The position numbers were made by a program, and so were the translations under genes. This document shows, piece by piece, positions 34,230-42,787 of a stretch of 64,000 nt of DNA. Source of the stretch: Neoroseomonas terrae (GTDB lineage Bacteria > Pseudomonadota > Alphaproteobacteria > Acetobacterales > Acetobacteraceae); the NCBI RefSeq assembly GCF_018129025.1, contig NZ_JAAEDI010000009.1, positions 124,001 through 188,000 on the forward strand, in the 5' to 3' direction. The notes under the pieces are model-generated. The model did not search any database. It had not been told where the DNA came from and worked only from the letters and a program-made list of their open reading frames with translations. The first letter of the stretch is position 1. The number at the start of each line of letters is the position of its first letter.

Positions 34230-34276
34230 CTACCATGTCTGGTGGCTCCGGCAATGCAAACCACAACATGTTGTAG
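34230..34276 (-). promoter_or_regulatory. Tandem NrdR-like boxes upstream of nrdB
   Basis: CCACAACATGTTGTAG (34261-34276) and the weaker CTACCATGTCTGGTGG (34230-34245) start 31 bases apart, the spacing of NrdR box pairs. The better one shares most positions with ACACAAGATGTAGTCT upstream of nrdA. NrdR binding is inferred from similarity and spacing. Confidence 0.5.
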
Positions 34277-34309
34277 AAGCGCGAGTCGTCAACCGACTCG
34301 CGCTTCTAC
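34273..34309 (-). terminator. Perfect 16-bp stem-loop overlapping a stop codon
   Basis: Arms GTAGAAGCGCGAGTCG and CGACTCGCGCTTCTAC around TCAAC. It includes the TAG stop (34306-34308) of the hydroxyacid dehydrogenase gene and abuts the NrdR-like box. No T tract follows, so it is a possible terminator or insulator before nrdB. Confidence 0.55.
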
Positions 34310-35211
34310 CGCGCCGCAACCTCCGCTCCGCCCCAGCATTCCAGCAGCCGGATCAGGGACGTGACATCCTGGCCCTCCCCGCCCTGCGCCAGGGCGTGGT
34401 CGTAAAGCTGCTTGGCCGTGGTGCAGGTCAGCATGGTGGTGCCGAGCGCCTCGGCCTCGGCGAGTGCGAGACGGACATCCTTGCGCATCAGTTCCAGCCG
34501 GAACCCGAAATCGAAGCTGCGTTCGAGAACGGCCTTCGGCATGAAGACCTCGGTCGAGAAGGACCGGCCGCTGCTTTTTGCCACCACGGCGTGCATCACC
34601 GCAGGGTCAAGCCCGGCCTTGGCACCCATCACCATCGCCTCGGCGGTCGCGGCCCAGACCGTCGCGGCGATCAGGTTGTTGACCAGCTTCAGCGTCTGGC
34701 CCTGTCCGACGCCCTCGCCGACATGGATCGTGTTGCGGCCGATCGTCTCGAGAAGGCCGCGCACCTGGTCAAAGGCGGCGCGATCGCCGGAGGCCATCAC
34801 GGACAGCGTTCCCGCCTTCGCCCCCGCCGCACCGCCGCTGACCGGCGCGTCCAGCACCGCGACACCGCGCGTGGCGAGGCCCGCCGCCACGTCCTGCGCC
34901 ACCCGTGCGCCCGTCGTGGACAGGTCAGCATAGATGCGCATCGCGGCCCCCTCCACGAGGCCGCCCACGCCCAGCGCCACCTGCCGCACGACATCGGGCG
35001 TCGGCAGGCTGACGAAGACGACCGGCGCCGCATCGGCCAGCGCCGCGGGCGACGGCATGGCGACCGCGCCACGCGCGACAGCCCGTTCTACCGCCGTCGT
35101 GTCGACATCGTGCACCAGCAGGCGATGCCCCGCATCGATCAGCCGGTCGACCATCGGCGCCCCCATGGCGCCGAGGCCGACGAAGCCGATCGTGGCCCTG
35201 TTGCCGCTCAC
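34306..35211 (-). CDS. NAD(P)-dependent beta-hydroxyacid dehydrogenase (HIBADH-like)
   Basis: 301 residues. IGFVGLGAMGAPMVDRLIDAG is the dinucleotide-binding GxGxxG. The substrate-binding motif is LDAPVSGGAAGAKAGTLSVM, and the catalytic lysine is in GQTLKLVNNLIAAT. The family oxidises 3-hydroxyisobutyrate, tartronate semialdehyde and related beta-hydroxy acids. It overlaps the upstream binding-protein gene by four bases, so the two are likely co-transcribed. The substrate is unknown and may be the ligand imported with that protein's help. Confidence 0.88.
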   Translation of the reverse strand: MSGNRATIGFVGLGAMGAPMVDRLIDAGHRLLVHDVDTTAVERAVARGAVAMPSPAALADAAPVVFVSLPTPDVVRQVALGVGGLVEGAAMRIYADLSTTGARVAQDVAAGLATRGVAVLDAPVSGGAAGAKAGTLSVMASGDRAAFDQVRGLLETIGRNTIHVGEGVGQGQTLKLVNNLIAATVWAATAEAMVMGAKAGLDPAVMHAVVAKSSGRSFSTEVFMPKAVLERSFDFGFRLELMRKDVRLALAEAEALGTTMLTCTTAKQLYDHALAQGGEGQDVTSLIRLLECWGGAEVAAR

Positions 35212-36425
35212 TGGCGCACCAGCGGGCAGCCGCCTTCGGCGAGCGGGCGGAATGCCTCATCCGCCGGAATCGTCGCCAGGATGCGATAGAGATCCCATTC
35301 GCCGCGCGATTCCTCGGGCCGCTTCACCTCGACGAGGAACATGTCGTGGACGTGGCGGCCATCCTCGCGCACGCGGCCGTTGCGCGCGAAGACGTCGTTC
35401 ACCGGCAGTTCGCGCATCCGCGCGGCAACGGTCGGGCCGTCATCCGTGCCGGCCGCCTCGATGGAGCGCAGATAGTGGCGGACGGCGGAATAGACGCCGG
35501 CCTGGTACTGCGTCGGCATGGCACCGCGGTGGCGTTCGGCGAAGCGCCGGGCGAAGGCGCGGGTCTCGTCGTTCTGGTCCCAGTACCAGCCTTCGGTCGC
35601 CACCACGCCCTGCGCCGTCGCGAGGCCCAGCGCACGGATATCGGTGATGTTGACGAACATGCCGACCAGGCGTTGGCCGCGCCGCGTCAGTCCGAACTCG
35701 CCGGCCTGCTTGATGGCATTGACCGTGTCGTTCCCGGCATTCGACAGCGCCACCACCTGCGCCCGGGACGCCTGCGCCTGCAGGAGGAAGGAGGAGAAGT
35801 CGGCGGTGTTCAGTGGATGCCGCGCCCGCCCGGCGATCGTGCCATCCCCCGCGCGCACCGCGGCTTCCGAGGCGCGTTCGAGCGCATAGCCGCCTTCATA
35901 GTCCACGGTCAGGAAGTACCAGGACCGCCCGCCCTGCCCCATCACCGCCCGCGTCGTGCCGTAGGACAGCGCATAGCTGTCCGACACCCAGTGGAAACCG
36001 ACCGGCGAGCATTGCCGCCCCGTCAGCTCGGTGCTGGCCGCGGAAGTGTTGATGATGATGCGGTTGCGCTCCCGCCCGATCTGCTGCACCGCGAGAGCGA
36101 CCGCCGAATTCGGCATGTCGATGATCATGTCCACACGTTCGGTGTCGATCCATCGCCGGGCCGTGGCGCCGCCGACATCGGGCTTGTTCTGATGGTCGGC
36201 GAAGACCACGTCCACCGGCCGGCCGAGCGCGCGACCGCCATGGTCCTCCACCGCCATGCGGGCCGCGACGACCGAGCCGGGCCCGGCGAAGTCGGCATAC
36301 GGCCCGGTCATATCGGTCAGCACGCCCACCCTAACGATGTCGTCGGAAACCTGCTGGGCGGCGAGCGCGGCAGGCAAAAGCCCGAGCGCAACCATGAGCG
36401 CCGCGGCGCTTGAACGCATGGACAT
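35208..36425 (-). CDS. Periplasmic branched-chain-amino-acid-type substrate-binding protein
   Basis: 405 residues from the ATG at 36425, which is preceded by AGGAGG. The signal peptide MRSSAAALMVALGLLPAALA is followed by a type I periplasmic-binding fold, DDIVRVGVLTDMTGPYADF, typical of LivJ/Leu-Ile-Val-like proteins for ABC transporters. Family members in such genomes bind amides, aromatic acids or amino acids. No permease or ATPase gene is next to it, so the partner transporter must be elsewhere. It is read with the dehydrogenase downstream by a four-base overlap. Confidence 0.86.
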   Translation of the reverse strand: MSMRSSAAALMVALGLLPAALAAQQVSDDIVRVGVLTDMTGPYADFAGPGSVVAARMAVEDHGGRALGRPVDVVFADHQNKPDVGGATARRWIDTERVDMIIDMPNSAVALAVQQIGRERNRIIINTSAASTELTGRQCSPVGFHWVSDSYALSYGTTRAVMGQGGRSWYFLTVDYEGGYALERASEAAVRAGDGTIAGRARHPLNTADFSSFLLQAQASRAQVVALSNAGNDTVNAIKQAGEFGLTRRGQRLVGMFVNITDIRALGLATAQGVVATEGWYWDQNDETRAFARRFAERHRGAMPTQYQAGVYSAVRHYLRSIEAAGTDDGPTVAARMRELPVNDVFARNGRVREDGRHVHDMFLVEVKRPEESRGEWDLYRILATIPADEAFRPLAEGGCPLVRQ

Positions 36426-36444
36426 TCTGTTTCCTCCTGGCGGT

Positions 36445-36467
36445 GGCGCCCCATTGGTCGGGGCGCC
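36445..36467. terminator. Hairpin between two binding-protein genes
   Basis: GGCGCCCC and GGGGCGCC, an 8-bp perfect stem with a 7-base loop. A second stem, AGCCGCGG and CCGCGGCT, lies at 36501-36523. The pair probably ends the upstream transcript (36529-37497, minus strand), though no T tract is seen. Confidence 0.5.
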
Positions 36468-36528
36468 TTCCTGCAAGGGGGGAACGGTTCCAGAGCGGCC
36501 AGCCGCGGTCAATGGCCGCGGCTGCGCC

Positions 36529-37497
36529 CTACTCCACCCGGATGCCGGCTTCCCGCGCGACCACCGCATTCTCCGCCACCTCGCTGCGGATACGCTGGTC
36601 GAAGGCGGCGGGGCCCTCTGCGAGCACGAGGCCGCCGGTCTCCACGATGCGCCGCGCGATGGCCGGGTCCCGAAGCAGGCCGAGCACGTCGTTCGAGACA
36701 CGGTCGACGATGGGCCGCGGCAGGCCCTTCGGCCCCATGAATCCGTACCACGGGCTGGTGTCCGGGATACCCATGCCGAGTTCCGCCAGCGTCGGCACCT
36801 CGGGCAACACCTCGACACGCTGTGGGCCGCCGACGGCGAGCGGCCGCAGCACCCCTTCCCGCACCAGGCCGATGGCACCCGACAGCGTGCTGAAGGTCGC
36901 GGCAACGCGCCCGGCGATCACCTCCTGCAGCGCCGGCGCGGCGCCGCGGAAGGCGACGACCGTCACCTCGATGCCGACCTTGGCACGGAACATCTCGGTC
37001 GCGAAATGCCCGGAAACCCCATTGCCGGAGGTGCCGAAGGTCATGCCGGGCTCGCGCTTCGCCGCCGCGACCAAATCCTGCGCGCTGCGCAGCGGCGAAT
37101 TCCGCCCGACGAAGAGCACCGTCGGCGAGGCATACAGATTCACGATCGGCGTGAAGTCGTTGAGCGTGTCGTAGGGCAGCCGCGTATAGACGGCGGCATT
37201 GCTCGTATGGGTGCTGGCCGCAAGGAACAGCGTGTAGCCATCCGGCGCGGACCGCGCGACGGCCTCGGACGCAATGACCTGGCTGGCGCCGGCGCGGTTC
37301 TCGATCACGAGCGGCTGGCCCCATAGCCGCCCGAGCGGGTCCTGCAGCAGCCGCCCGCCGAAATCGGTCGGGCCGCCCGCAGGAAACCCGATGATGAGGC
37401 GGACCGGCTTGCTGGGCCAATTGTCCTGCGCGATGGCGGACCGACCTGCCGCCACCGAGGCCGTTGCCGCAAGGACGAGGTCCCGACGAGTTATCAT
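36529..37497 (-). CDS. Tripartite tricarboxylate transporter substrate-binding protein (Bug/TctC family)
   Basis: 322 residues from the ATG at 37497 (GAGGGAG upstream). The N-terminus MITRRDLVLAATASVAAG has paired arginines and a hydrophobic stretch, so export may use Tat or Sec. The mature start WPSKPVRLIIGFPAGGPTDFGGRLL is a hallmark of Bug proteins, as is GTSGNGVSGHFATEMF. They bind carboxylates or other small molecules in the periplasm. The usual TctA/TctB membrane genes are absent nearby, which is common for this expanded family. The ligand cannot be predicted. Confidence 0.88.
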   Translation of the reverse strand: MITRRDLVLAATASVAAGRSAIAQDNWPSKPVRLIIGFPAGGPTDFGGRLLQDPLGRLWGQPLVIENRAGASQVIASEAVARSAPDGYTLFLAASTHTSNAAVYTRLPYDTLNDFTPIVNLYASPTVLFVGRNSPLRSAQDLVAAAKREPGMTFGTSGNGVSGHFATEMFRAKVGIEVTVVAFRGAAPALQEVIAGRVAATFSTLSGAIGLVREGVLRPLAVGGPQRVEVLPEVPTLAELGMGIPDTSPWYGFMGPKGLPRPIVDRVSNDVLGLLRDPAIARRIVETGGLVLAEGPAAFDQRIRSEVAENAVVAREAGIRVE

Positions 37498-37674
37498 TGA
37501 CTGTTTCTCCCTCGTTGCCGGCATCGTTTCGTGCCGGGCGGAATGGGAAGGCTAGTGCATTTCCAAACCTGCGCCACCGGGGGGCGCTCTCGCGGGCCGT
37601 ATCGCGGGGCCGAACCCAATGCCCACGCGGTTGCCGGCGCTGTTGCCGATCGGTAGCCTCGCGCTTCCACCGAC

Positions 37675-39477
37675 ATGGCAGGCAGCGGCGTGCGACGCAG
37701 GAAGCTTCTCGGCTGGACCGGCTGCGCGCTGGCTCCTTCGGTTGCGGGGGGGTCTCCCGCGGTGGGCTTTCGTCGCGTCAGGCCCGGCGAAGCCGGCTGG
37801 CCGGCCGAGGCCGAGTGGTCAGCACTCGATCGCGCCGTCGGCGGCAGGCTCCGTCGCCTCGAATCCCCCCTTGCCGCCTGCGCGGCCGCGCCGGATGGCG
37901 CGGCATGCGCGGCTGTCCGCTCGCGCCTGCGTAATCCCTTCTATCTCGGCGACGAGCCGGCGCTGACGCAGACGAGCGGCTGGGCCGGAGCCTGGCGTTC
38001 CGCCCCGAGCCACCTTGCGGTAGCGGCGCGCGACGCCTCGGATGTCGTCGCGGCGGTGAATTTCGCGCGGCGGCACCGGCTCCGTCTCGTCGTGAAGGGC
38101 GGCGGGCACAGCTACCAGGGCACCTCCAGCGCGCCGGATTCGCTGCTGGTCTGGACGCGCGCGATGCAGGACGTGACGCTGCATGACGGCTTCACCGCCA
38201 AGGGCTGCGTGGCGCCGCCGGTGCCTGCCGTTTCGATCGGCGCCGGCGCGATGTGGGGGCGTGCGTATGATGCGGTGACGACGCGTGGCGGCCGCTACGT
38301 GCAGGGCGGCGGATGCACCACCGTGGGCGTCGCCGGGCTGGTGCAGAGCGGCGGCTTCGGCAGTTTCTCCAAGGCCTATGGCATGGCGGCGGCGAGTCTC
38401 CTGGAAGCGGAGATCGTCACCGCCGACGGTACGCTGCACGTCGTCAACGACTGCAGCGAGCCCGACCTGTTCTGGGCGCTGCGCGGAGGCGGCGGCGGTT
38501 CCTTCGGTGTCGTTGCCCGACTCACCCTTCGCACACATGACCTGCCCGCATGGTTCGGAGGCGTGTTCGGCGCCATCCGCGCTACCTCCGACGCTGCCTA
38601 CGGACGATTGATCGCGCGCTTCGTCAGCCACTACCGCGAGCACCTGTTCAATCCGCATTGGGGCGAGCAGTTCGCCGTACGCCCGGACAACACCCTGTCG
38701 ATCGGCATGACGTTCCAGGGCATCGACGAAGCATCCGCGATGGCGGCGTGGCGACCCTTGCTCGATTGGGTGGCGGCGTCGCCAAGCGACTACGTGGTTG
38801 CGGAACCGGTCCGCGCCATCGCGTTGCCGGCTCGGCGCTTCTGGGATCCTGCCTTGCTTCGCACGCTCCCGGGCCTCGTTCTCCCGGACGACCGGCCCGG
38901 CGCGCCCAAGGGCAACCTGTTCTGGGCCGGCGATGCCGGCCAGGTCGGACAGTTCCTGCATGGGTACCAATCGGCGTGGCTGCCGGCAGCGCTGCTCACG
39001 CCTGGGCAAGACGCGGCACTCGCGGAGGCACTGTTCGAAGCGAGCCGGCATTGGCGCATATCCCTCCATACCAACAAGGGCATGGCGGGGGCGCCGGCGT
39101 CGGTCGTCGCCGACGCACGCAGGCTGCCCACGCATCCCGCCGTGGCCGATGCCTTCGCGCTTGCCATCAGCGCCGCCGAAGGGCCGCCTGCCTTTCCGGG
39201 CCAGCCGGGCGCCGAGCCCGATCTGCGACTGGCGCGACGTCACGCCTCAGCGATCGCGGCGGCCATGGATCGCCTGCGGCAGGTCGCACCAGAAACTGGC
39301 TCCTACCTCGCCGAAAGCGACTACTTCACGCCGCATTGGCAGGCCGCCTATTGGGGCCCGAACTATGCCAGGCTTCTCGCGGTGAAGCACCGCTACGATC
39401 CCGAAGGCCTGTTCTTCGTGCATAATGGCGTCGGCAGTGAGGGCTGGAGCGCTGACGGCTTCGAACGCCTGCCGTGA
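37675..39477 (+). CDS. FAD-dependent oxidase, berberine-bridge type
   Basis: 600 residues. An N-terminal basic stretch and hydrophobic segment (RRRKLLGWTGCALAP) suggest export, possibly by Tat. The FAD-binding domain of the vanillyl-alcohol-oxidase superfamily follows, with VVKGGGHSYQGTSS (His145) and GGGCTTVGVAGLVQSGGFG (Cys214). His plus Cys at these places is the pattern of bicovalent flavin attachment. The C-terminal berberine-bridge segment ends SDYFTPHWQAAYWGPNYARL. Such oxidases act on alcohols, sugars or alkaloids. It stands alone between the divergent Bug gene and the convergent nrdA. Confidence 0.85.
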   Translation: MAGSGVRRRKLLGWTGCALAPSVAGGSPAVGFRRVRPGEAGWPAEAEWSALDRAVGGRLRRLESPLAACAAAPDGAACAAVRSRLRNPFYLGDEPALTQTSGWAGAWRSAPSHLAVAARDASDVVAAVNFARRHRLRLVVKGGGHSYQGTSSAPDSLLVWTRAMQDVTLHDGFTAKGCVAPPVPAVSIGAGAMWGRAYDAVTTRGGRYVQGGGCTTVGVAGLVQSGGFGSFSKAYGMAAASLLEAEIVTADGTLHVVNDCSEPDLFWALRGGGGGSFGVVARLTLRTHDLPAWFGGVFGAIRATSDAAYGRLIARFVSHYREHLFNPHWGEQFAVRPDNTLSIGMTFQGIDEASAMAAWRPLLDWVAASPSDYVVAEPVRAIALPARRFWDPALLRTLPGLVLPDDRPGAPKGNLFWAGDAGQVGQFLHGYQSAWLPAALLTPGQDAALAEALFEASRHWRISLHTNKGMAGAPASVVADARRLPTHPAVADAFALAISAAEGPPAFPGQPGAEPDLRLARRHASAIAAAMDRLRQVAPETGSYLAESDYFTPHWQAAYWGPNYARLLAVKHRYDPEGLFFVHNGVGSEGWSADGFERLP

Positions 39478-39552
39478 AGAAGCCGGTCGCGGTTGTGCGT
39501 CAGCCAGGCGCCACTGAGTTGCCGCTTGAGGCGACTGTCCAACTCCAAGCCT

Positions 39553-39609
39553 AGGTTGCCAGAGGCCTTGCGGCCTTTGGCGAGGTCATTTGCAGCGGCA
39601 AAGCCCCTG
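39553..39609 (+). repeat. Composite two-hairpin repeat, copy C
   Basis: Module 1 is GCCAGAGGCC and GGCCTTTGGC around TTGC, one G-T pair. The linker is GCGAGGTCATTT. Module 2 (GCAGCGGC, AAA, GCCCCTGT) is decayed. It lies between the FAD oxidase and the convergent nrdA gene, ending at the nrdA stop. Confidence 0.75.
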
Positions 39610-41463
39610 TTACTGACAGGCCAGGCATTCCTCGTAGTTGTTGCCGCTACCTGCCGCAGCCGCGAGTGGCAATTGCCGCTCGACCTTCGGCGGCGCGAGC
39701 AGGATATCCCCCTGCCCCACCACCTTCTCGCTGATCGTATCCGCGCGCTGGATTGAAAGGGACCGGCAGTAGTAGAGCGACTTCACGCCCTTCTTCCACG
39801 CGCTCATATGGATCTGGTGCAGGTCGCGCTTATGGACGTTGGCCGGCAGGAACAGGTTCACCGACTGCGACTGGCAGATGAAGGGCGTGCGGTCGGCCGC
39901 ATGCTCGATCACCCAGCGCTGGTCCAGTTCGAAGGCGGTCTTGAACACCGCCTTCTCCTGCTCGGTCAGGAAGTCGAGATGCTGCACGGAGCCCTTGGTC
40001 ACGGTGATCGTGGTCCAGGTCTCGTCGTCGTCGCGGCCGTGCTTCGCCAGCACCTTCTGCAGATAGGGGTTGCGCACGATGAACGAGCCGGACAGCGTCT
40101 TGTGGTTGTAGACGTTCGCCGCGATCGGCTCGATGCCCGGGGAAGCGCCGCCACAGATAATGCTGATCGACGCCGTCGGCGCGATCGCCATCTTGTGGGA
40201 GAAGCGCTCCATGATGCCGTATTCCGCGGCATCCGGGCACGGCCCACGCTCCTCCGCCAGTAGGATCGACGCCGCGTCCGCCTGCTCGCGGACGTGCTTG
40301 AACATCTTCTTGTTCCACACCTTCGCGACGACGGATTCGAAGGGCACGTTCATCTTCTGCAGGAAGGAGTGAAAGCCCATCACGCCGAGACCGACGGAGC
40401 GTTCGCGCATCGCGCTGTACTTCGCGCGCGCCATCGAATCGGGCGCGGTGTCGATGAAGGACTGCAGCACGTTGTCGAGGAAGCGCATCACGTCCGTGAT
40501 GAACAGCGGATCGTCCTTCCACTCGAACCAGGTCTCGCAATTCAGCGAGGACAGGCAGCAAACGGCCGTCCGCTGCTCCCCATGCTGGTCGAGCCCGGTG
40601 GGCAGCGTGATCTCCGAGCAGAGGTTCGAGGTCTTCACCTCGAGCCCGGCGAGCTTGTGATGCTCCGGCTGCGCGCGGTGCACGTGGTCGGAATAGATGA
40701 TGTACGGCTCGCCGGTCTCGATGCGGGCCGTCAGGATGCGGATCCACAGCGAGCGCGCCGAGACCTTGCGCATCACCGCTTGGTCCTTGGGCGACAGCAG
40801 CGCCCATTCCTCGTCGTTCTCGACGGCGCGCATGAAGGCGTCGGACAGCAGCACGCCGTGATGCAGGTTCAGCGCCTTGCGGTTCGGGTCGCCGCCGGTC
40901 GGGCGGCGCATCTCGAGGAACTCCTCGATCTCCGGATGATGCACCGGCAGGTAGCAGGCCGCAGAACCGCGCCGCAGCGAGCCCTGGGAGATCGCGAGCG
41001 TCAGGCTGTCCATCACGCGGATGAAGGGAATGACGCCGGAGGTCTTGCCGTTGCGCCCGACCTTCTCGCCGATCCCACGCAGATTGCCCCAGTAGGAGCC
41101 GATGCCGCCGCCCTTCGCGGCCAGCCAGACATTCTCGTTCCACAGCCCGACGATGCCGTCGAGGCTGTCGGAGGCCTCGTTCAGGAAGCAGGAGATCGGC
41201 AGGCCGCGCGTCGTGCCGCCATTGGACAGCACCGGCGTCGCCGGCATGAACCACAGCTTCGAGATGTAGTCGTAGATACGCTGCGCATGCGCCGCGTCAT
41301 CGCCATAGGCGGACGCGACCCGCGCGAACAGGTCCTGGTAGGATTCGCCGGGCAGCAGATACCGGTCGTCGAGCGTCGCCTTTCCGAAATCCGTCAGCAG
41401 CGCATCGCGCGACGGATCGGTGCGGACCTGGCCATGGCCTTCAAGCTGGACTGCATCGAACAC
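39610..41463 (-). CDS. nrdA: Ribonucleotide reductase class I large subunit, without ATP-cone
   Basis: 617 residues from the GTG at 41463; an ATG farther upstream (41529) would run through the NrdR-like box. NrdA reduces ribonucleoside diphosphates. The active-site Cys is in SNLCSEITLPTG, radical-transfer and core motifs follow, and the C-terminal redox cysteines are in YEECLACQ. Family members often begin with a 90-residue ATP-cone for activity control; here the sequence starts directly at the catalytic fold (FDAVQLEGHGQVRTDPSRD), so overall activity regulation by ATP/dATP at that site is missing. It is divergent from the universal stress gene. Confidence 0.93.
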   Translation of the reverse strand: MFDAVQLEGHGQVRTDPSRDALLTDFGKATLDDRYLLPGESYQDLFARVASAYGDDAAHAQRIYDYISKLWFMPATPVLSNGGTTRGLPISCFLNEASDSLDGIVGLWNENVWLAAKGGGIGSYWGNLRGIGEKVGRNGKTSGVIPFIRVMDSLTLAISQGSLRRGSAACYLPVHHPEIEEFLEMRRPTGGDPNRKALNLHHGVLLSDAFMRAVENDEEWALLSPKDQAVMRKVSARSLWIRILTARIETGEPYIIYSDHVHRAQPEHHKLAGLEVKTSNLCSEITLPTGLDQHGEQRTAVCCLSSLNCETWFEWKDDPLFITDVMRFLDNVLQSFIDTAPDSMARAKYSAMRERSVGLGVMGFHSFLQKMNVPFESVVAKVWNKKMFKHVREQADAASILLAEERGPCPDAAEYGIMERFSHKMAIAPTASISIICGGASPGIEPIAANVYNHKTLSGSFIVRNPYLQKVLAKHGRDDDETWTTITVTKGSVQHLDFLTEQEKAVFKTAFELDQRWVIEHAADRTPFICQSQSVNLFLPANVHKRDLHQIHMSAWKKGVKSLYYCRSLSIQRADTISEKVVGQGDILLAPPKVERQLPLAAAAGSGNNYEECLACQ

Positions 41464-41523
41464 GGTAAACCCCCGAACCAAGTCATCCCCTGGGCATGCA
41501 TCCTGCCGCCGCAGGGCCATTCG

Positions 41524-41571
41524 ACACAAGATGTAGTCTTGCCACAGTCACACTGCCACCAGATCGGGTGG
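41524..41571 (-). promoter_or_regulatory. Tandem NrdR-like boxes upstream of nrdA
   Basis: ACACAAGATGTAGTCT (41524-41539) agrees with the E. coli NrdR consensus ACACTATATATAGTGT at most positions. CCACCAGATCGGGTGG (41556-41571) begins 32 bases later. Pair spacing of 31-32 bases is typical for NrdR. The pair lies 61-108 bases upstream of the nrdA start. Confidence 0.5.
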
Positions 41572-41723
41572 GCAACTGACCCCTTGCCAGAGTCCGAGCT
41601 TTGTCACAGCCGGAAATACGTTCCCGTTTCGTTCAGTCTCCCCCGACACCACCCCGCTGGCAAGCCAGGACTTTTCCACAGCCGAGAACGGGACCACTCT
41701 GCGCCTCGACGCAGGAGAATGCG

Positions 41724-42569
41724 ATGCCGCTCAAGGACATTCTCGTCCATCTGGACACAACGGCCCGCTCCGCCGGCCGGCTGGAACTCGCCATCGACCT
41801 CGCCCGCAGGCATGACGCGCATCTGACGGCGCTTCACGTTGTCGATATCGGCCTGCCGCTGATCGGCATGGCCGACGGCAGCGGCGGGGCGGCGATCGCC
41901 AGCCTCGTCGACCAGATGCGTGAGGACGGTCTCGCCGACGCCCGGCGCATCGAGGCCACCTTCCGCGAACGCCTCCGCCAGGAAGGACTACCGGGCGAAT
42001 GGCGCGTGGCCGAAGGCATGGTGGCCGAGATGGTCACGCTGCATGCCCGCTACGCCGACCTCGTCATCCTCGGCCAGGACGATCCGGATGCCCCAGGCAC
42101 CAGCCCCGTCGGCCTGGCCGGGGATATCCTGTTCGGTGCCGGCCGTCCGGTACTCGTGGTTCCCTATGCCGGCAAGCATACGGCGGTCGGCCGGCGCGTG
42201 CTGATCGGCTGGAACGCCAGCCGGGAGGCAGCCCGCGCCGTCAATGACGCGCTCCCGCTGATCGCCTCGGCGGAGTCGGCGACCGTGCTCGCGGCCAATC
42301 CGCGCGGCGGCCTGGCGGGGCTGGGCGAGGAGCCGGGTGCGGACATCGCCCTCCACCTCGCCCGCCACGGCGCAACCGTGACGGTCGAACACCACGTCGC
42401 CCCCAGCGTGCCCGACGCCGACCTGCTGTTGAACCACGCGACCGACATGACCGCGGATCTGATCGTGATGGGCGCGTACGGGCATTCGCGGCTGCGCGAA
42501 TTCGTGCTGGGCGGCGTGACGCGGACCATCCTGAAGCAAATGACGGTACCGGTGCTGATGTCGCACTGA
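41724..42569 (+). CDS. Universal stress protein, tandem Usp domains
   Basis: 281 residues from the ATG at 41724 (AGGAG upstream). Two UspA-like domains are present. The first begins LKDILVHLDTTARSAGRLELA. The second starts near residue 155 and ends GAYGHSRLREFVLGGVTRTI, which is the ATP-binding loop of the family (GxxG then nine residues, then G and S/T). The first domain's loop is altered (LGQDDPDAPGTSP), so ATP may bind only to the second. Usp proteins respond to starvation or oxidative stress, and the exact role is unknown. It is divergent from nrdA across 260 bases. Confidence 0.86.
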   Translation: MPLKDILVHLDTTARSAGRLELAIDLARRHDAHLTALHVVDIGLPLIGMADGSGGAAIASLVDQMREDGLADARRIEATFRERLRQEGLPGEWRVAEGMVAEMVTLHARYADLVILGQDDPDAPGTSPVGLAGDILFGAGRPVLVVPYAGKHTAVGRRVLIGWNASREAARAVNDALPLIASAESATVLAANPRGGLAGLGEEPGADIALHLARHGATVTVEHHVAPSVPDADLLLNHATDMTADLIVMGAYGHSRLREFVLGGVTRTILKQMTVPVLMSH

Positions 42570-42632
42570 ACGCCGGGGGGACATCGCCCCTCCGGCACAG
42601 ACTGAAAGACCGATACCGCCACGTTCGCTGTT

Positions 42633-42690
42633 GGAGCGGCTTTGCCCCTCCAAGCCACCCCAGCAAAGGCCGAAAGGCCTTTGCAAACCT
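42633..42690 (-). repeat. Composite two-hairpin repeat, copy D
   Basis: On the minus strand module 1 is GCAAAGGCC and GGCCTTTGC around TTTC, the linker is TGGGGTGGCTT as in copy B, and module 2 is GGAGGGGC and GCCGCTCC around AAA. It is downstream of the universal stress gene. Confidence 0.8.
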
Positions 42691-42787
42691 CAATTTGGTG
42701 CGGTGCACCGCTGGCGGAATTGCTGTCGGAACCCGCCCTTGCGCACGCCAAAAACGGGCAGCACAGCCCGCCGCCTCGATACCAACA

